DNA from: JAIPIY01 sp964489785 | GTDB lineage: Bacteria > Patescibacteriota > Minisyncoccia > Phycocordibacterales > UBA1006 | NCBI GenBank assembly: GCA_964489785.1 | Contig: CAZAZY010000010.1 | Span: 1 to 25,760, forward strand | Reading direction: 5' to 3' | DNA length: 25,760 nucleotides | Shown here: positions 22,937 to 25,760 of the stretch, one piece after another | How positions within the stretch are numbered: the stretch's first letter is position 1 | Layout: each line of letters starts with the position of its first letter | Position numbers and translations under genes: made by a program | The notes under the pieces: generated by a model | Seen by the model: only the letters and a program-made list of their open reading frames with translations | What the model was told of the DNA's origin: nothing | Databases searched by the model: none

Positions 22937-23368
22937 CTATGCATGTTTTGCACCAGTGCTTCCCTCGCGACCATCACCACGTACAGTGTCCGACAAATCT
23001 GTAATTTCAACAATGTCACAATCTTCAAATTTCTGAATAATTATCTGGGCAACCTTATGATGTTTTTCAATGACCTGCTCTACATCCGTAGTATTATGCA
23101 TACAAAAAATAATTTCTCCACGATATCCAGCATCAATAACACCTCCCATAGTTTTTAAACCTTTATTAAAAGCAATACTGGATTTATCCCAAACCAAACC
23201 CACATACCCTTCGGGAATTTCCATGGCAACACCTGAAAAAACTCGCATTTGTTGCCCCGATGGAATCACTACTGTTTCTTTTGCATAAAAATCAATACCC
23301 GCATCCCCTGGATGACCTTTTGTTGGCAATACTGCATCTAGTGTTAATTTTTTAATTTTGAGTTGCAT
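22937..23368 (-). CDS. dut: dUTP diphosphatase (trimeric dUTPase)
   Basis: Hydrolyses dUTP to dUMP and pyrophosphate, keeping uracil out of DNA and feeding dTMP synthesis. At 143 residues it has the normal size. The five trimeric dUTPase motifs are in order: DAGIDFY (22-28), DKSS (61-64), GGVIDAGYRGE (75-85) with the catalytic Asp, KVAQII (105-110) and RGDGREGSTG (130-139). In motif V the usual Gly-Phe of RGxGGFGSTG is replaced by Arg-Glu, so the aromatic residue that normally stacks on uracil is absent. It sits next to the kinase and tmk genes. Confidence 0.93.
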   Translation of the reverse strand: MQLKIKKLTLDAVLPTKGHPGDAGIDFYAKETVVIPSGQQMRVFSGVAMEIPEGYVGLVWDKSSIAFNKGLKTMGGVIDAGYRGEIIFCMHNTTDVEQVIEKHHKVAQIIIQKFEDCDIVEITDLSDTVRGDGREGSTGAKHA

Positions 23369-23369
23369 A

Positions 23370-23939
23370 TTATTTTAAAGAAAAATGTTTGATAATCATT
23401 TCTGCTGTTTTTTCGGGTTTTAGGTGGGTGGTATCAATAATTAGCTGATCGCGTATAGGGGCAGATGTTTGCCAATCTTTTTCCACGGCAAGTTTTTTCA
23501 TCGCTTTTACATCAGTTAATTTTTTCCATTGGTTTCGAGATATCCCTTGAACCCTTTCAAACAACACCTGCGGGTCCGCCTTGAGATGTATTACGCAAAC
23601 CCGTGCACCAAATCGAGACAATCGTTGTTTTTGATTTTGTACATATTTAGGATCTGATAATCCTGTTACTGGATTAATATGATCATGGGCATAACAGTGC
23701 GTAACAATAAAATTAGTACCAGTTTGCGTAATCTCTTTTAAAAAAGTCGTTCGCATTTTAGGAATAACTTGCGCATATTCTTTTGACCCCCGTGGGAATA
23801 TATCAGTTACCGCATCATTCAATGCATGATTATGTGCAACCACGTAACCAAGTTTTTTAGCAAGAATATTTGCAACAGTTAATTTCCCTACCGCAATAGG
23901 TCCATAGAGAATTATAACTGTTGCTTGTTTTTTACTCAT
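23370..23939 (-). CDS. P-loop nucleoside/shikimate-kinase-like protein
   Basis: A 189-residue small kinase fold. Walker A is GPIAVGKLT at residues 13-21. Residues 30-60 resemble the substrate region of small P-loop kinases (NHALNDAVTDIFPRGSKEY). A beta strand FIVTHCYAHD and a strand CVIHLKADPQVLFERV with LID-like RVQGISRNQWKK follow. The phosphoryl acceptor cannot be read from sequence; shikimate/gluconate/cytidylate-type and AAA_33-type kinases share this pattern. Its ATG overlaps the tmk stop (ATGA) and dut follows after 1 bp, so it belongs to the dut-tmk gene group and may act on a nucleotide. Confidence 0.8.
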   Translation of the reverse strand: MSKKQATVIILYGPIAVGKLTVANILAKKLGYVVAHNHALNDAVTDIFPRGSKEYAQVIPKMRTTFLKEITQTGTNFIVTHCYAHDHINPVTGLSDPKYVQNQKQRLSRFGARVCVIHLKADPQVLFERVQGISRNQWKKLTDVKAMKKLAVEKDWQTSAPIRDQLIIDTTHLKPEKTAEMIIKHFSLK

Positions 23940-24625
23940 AGTACCTTTTTTACGATTCCGTAAACTTCTTCATGTATATTCTCACGTGTACGAATATCTT
24001 TTTTTCCCATACAATCTACTTTTATAAAATTTGGTATCGTTTTAGAAAGCCAGATTGCACTTTTGCGAGAATTTATTAAAAAGTCTACATCATTTTCATG
24101 CACATCTTTTTTCTTTTTTAAATATTCACGTTTCATCTTGCTACTTTCACGATCTTTAATAAGCTCTAAAATAATAGGCACAGGCAAAGAAAGATATAAC
24201 GTGATATCCGGTTTAGGAATGCCAAAAACTTTGTATTCCATGGTGTCTAGCCAATGTAAAAATTCTTTTCGCTTTTTTGCATTTTGTATTTTTCCACCTT
24301 GATGAATTTGGTTTGCAGATACATAACGATTTGCAAGTACGATGTAACCCTTAGTAAGCCACGCGTTAATCTGTTTTGAAGATTCAAAGCGATCTGCAGC
24401 ATATGCAATAGAAGCTATTTTAGGGTGCACTCCCAACCAATTGTAATATTGTTCTGATAGACAATGCCCAATAAATTTACCAAAAAAGTTTGTAGAATAT
24501 TCAGGAAAATCAACTACTTTTACTTTTTTCTTTTCACTTGTTAATCGCTTTCGTAAAAATTCTATTTGTGTCGCCTTACCCGAACCATCGACACCATCAA
24601 TAACAATAAGTTTTCCTTTTTTCAT
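23936..24625 (-). CDS. tmk: Thymidylate kinase
   Basis: A 229-residue dTMP kinase-like protein (dTMP to dTDP). The P-loop is GVDGSGKAT at 11-19, with GKAT in place of GKST. FPEYSTNFFGKFI matches the substrate-binding FPxY...G region, and AYAADRFE the mid-protein helix. LANRYVSANQIHQGGK corresponds to the DRYxxSxxAYQG motif, with Asn for Asp. The LID region (RESSKMKREYLKKKKDVHENDVDFL) is Lys-rich. It ends with TGA within an ATGA overlap with the next kinase gene. The dut neighbour supports a role in dTTP synthesis. Confidence 0.88.
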   Translation of the reverse strand: MKKGKLIVIDGVDGSGKATQIEFLRKRLTSEKKKVKVVDFPEYSTNFFGKFIGHCLSEQYYNWLGVHPKIASIAYAADRFESSKQINAWLTKGYIVLANRYVSANQIHQGGKIQNAKKRKEFLHWLDTMEYKVFGIPKPDITLYLSLPVPIILELIKDRESSKMKREYLKKKKDVHENDVDFLINSRKSAIWLSKTIPNFIKVDCMGKKDIRTRENIHEEVYGIVKKVL

Positions 24626-24626
24626 A

Positions 24627-25310
24627 TTAGGCAGTTGGACGTTTAATTATTAATTCATCACTTATTTCATCTTGTTTTACATGATTAATAATCTTCTCTG
24701 CTACATAATCAGATGTCATGTATTCATGATAATTTTCTGGCTTATTATCTTTATATAAATCTGTCTGGGTTCCACCAGGATACACCTCTATTATTTTGAT
24801 AGAATCATTTTGACTACGAATAGCTTGTGTATATCCACGAACTGCCCATTTTGTCGCTGCATATATTTTTGCATTCTGAGCACGAGAAGCATCAAGACCT
24901 GCCGTTGAAAGAATATTCATGATATAACCATTCTCCATATTATTCAATGCCGTACGACAACCGAATAATGTACCGAAAAAATTTGTATCCATCATGTCAT
25001 GAGCTTTTTCCATGTCAACAAATATATCATCATTGGAGAAATTATAAAATACTCCAGCATTATTCACCCAAATATCAATATGGCCGAACTTTTCTATTAC
25101 CTTTTTTGCTAAATTTTGTACCTGGGATTCTTCACGAACATCACAAAGAATGGTATCAACACCCAATTCAATCGCTGTTTTCTCTAATTCGTCCTGCTTG
25201 TATCCAGAAATAACAACCTTCGCGCCCTCAGCTTGAAGATGCCTAGCTAGGGTTTTCCCAAGACCTTTTGATCCACCAGTTATAACAACGACCTTATCTT
25301 TTAAATTCAT
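24627..25310 (-). CDS. Short-chain dehydrogenase/reductase
   Basis: A 227-residue classical SDR. The nucleotide-binding TGGSKGLG is at 11-18, the NNAG motif at 83-86 and the catalytic triad is S135, Y150 and K154 (YAATK). The NAD(P) preference is not certain. The end of strand 2 (VISGYKQDE) lacks an obvious acidic residue, which would fit NADP. The substrate is unknown. It lies 1 bp from both glyA and tmk, so it is cotranscribed with them. A role in folate or sugar metabolism is speculative. Confidence 0.9.
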   Translation of the reverse strand: MNLKDKVVVITGGSKGLGKTLARHLQAEGAKVVISGYKQDELEKTAIELGVDTILCDVREESQVQNLAKKVIEKFGHIDIWVNNAGVFYNFSNDDIFVDMEKAHDMMDTNFFGTLFGCRTALNNMENGYIMNILSTAGLDASRAQNAKIYAATKWAVRGYTQAIRSQNDSIKIIEVYPGGTQTDLYKDNKPENYHEYMTSDYVAEKIINHVKQDEISDELIIKRPTA

Positions 25311-25311
25311 A

Positions 25312-25760
25312 CTACGCTCGTAAAATCTTATCTATCTTTTGTGCAATTTTTACAAAATCTTTTTCTGTTTTTCCACGAGTTGTTTCAGCGGCAGAACCCA
25401 ATCGAATCCCCGATGGATCAAAAGGTTTTCGTGTATCAAATGGCACCGTATTCATATTCACGATAATCCCTTGTTCTTCTAGTTTTTCTGATGCAACTTT
25501 ACCCGAAATACCGGCACCATCCATCCATGTATCTACCAAAACCATATGACTATCAGTTCCACCGGTGATAATTCTCCAACCTAGATTTTTTAATTCTTTT
25601 GCCAATGCCTGTGCATTTGCGATGACTTGTTTTGTATATTGTGCGAATTCTTTTGTATTTGCTTCGCGTAATGCAACAGCAACCGCAGCGATTTGGTTCA
25701 TGTGCGGACCACCCTGCATTCCAGGAAAAATTGCTTTGTCTATTTTTGTATACAACCCAC
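25312..25760 (-). CDS. glyA: Serine hydroxymethyltransferase, C-terminal part
   Basis: The 3' portion of glyA; the frame stays open to the window edge and the start is outside. SHMT converts serine and THF to glycine and 5,10-methylene-THF with PLP. Visible hallmarks are the segment after the PLP lysine (GLYTKIDKAIFPGMQGGPHMN), the C-terminal domain (GTDSHMVLVD) and the substrate-carboxylate arginine region (DPSGIRLGSAAETTRG). The PLP lysine itself lies just beyond the window. The first visible in-frame initiator-like codon is an internal TTG, not the real start. Methylene-THF is the methyl donor for dTMP, in line with tmk and dut downstream. Confidence 0.95.
   Translation of the reverse strand, partial: GLYTKIDKAIFPGMQGGPHMNQIAAVAVALREANTKEFAQYTKQVIANAQALAKELKNLGWRIITGGTDSHMVLVDTWMDGAGISGKVASEKLEEQGIIVNMNTVPFDTRKPFDPSGIRLGSAAETTRGKTEKDFVKIAQKIDKILRA

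Noticed and set aside
1..25760. TGA recoding (genetic code 25 or 4), as in some CPR lineages
   Set aside because: No coding frame here needs TGA to be read through, and tmk ends at TGA in an ATGA overlap typical of translational coupling.
1..25760. CRISPR array, tRNA or rRNA genes
   Set aside because: No regularly spaced identical repeats, cloverleaf candidates or rRNA-like stretches were noticed on reading; the only repeats are the hairpin elements and short motifs described.

Overview
The window is a 25.8 kb piece of a low-GC, gene-dense bacterial genome. It uses the standard bacterial code: almost every gene ends in TAA or TAG, and the one TGA stop (thymidylate kinase) sits in an ATGA overlap. 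The small surface and membrane proteins, the short RecO and MetRS, the atypical EF-P loop and the near absence of Shine-Dalgarno sites suggest a Candidate Phyla Radiation (Patescibacteria, Parcubacteria-like) organism. That placement is inference; no marker was searched.

Layout: positions 1-1000 hold a partial minus-strand gene for a putative winged-helix regulator. A plus-strand block follows: ftsK, a one-TM beta-sandwich protein, recA and efp, ending at a strong bidirectional terminator. All later genes are on the minus strand. They are (left to right) the rpsR-ssb-rpsF operon, tatD, a secreted tail-anchored protein, metG, an AI-2E/PerM-family membrane protein, an M16 peptidase, glyS, a large beta-sandwich surface protein, recO, ileS, argS, dut, a P-loop kinase, tmk, an SDR oxidoreductase and the 3' part of glyA.

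The genes serve chromosome handling (FtsK, RecA, SSB, RecO, TatD), translation (four aminoacyl-tRNA synthetases, S6, S18, EF-P), dTMP supply (dut, tmk, glyA) and the cell surface. The longest non-coding stretches are 1001-1434, 7184-7770 and 20942-21211. The first two carry large structured repeats: a 173-bp element present twice in inverted orientation around the ftsK-to-rpsF block, and a related element with different stem sequences but the same loops. The third carries an isoleucine T-box riboswitch.

Most notable: (1) IleRS carries an inserted, apparently intact histidine-phosphatase domain; (2) the ileS T-box has a minimal Stem I with an ATC triplet in its loop, starting almost at the predicted transcript 5' end; (3) the hairpin/pseudoknot repeats keep their loops while their stems change in a compensating way; (4) an ATGTCC/GGACAT motif is packed into the regulator gene in several reading frames, and a close match lies on the promoter of the surface-protein gene; (5) several genes have a -10 box only 6-10 nt before ATG, which suggests leaderless transcripts.
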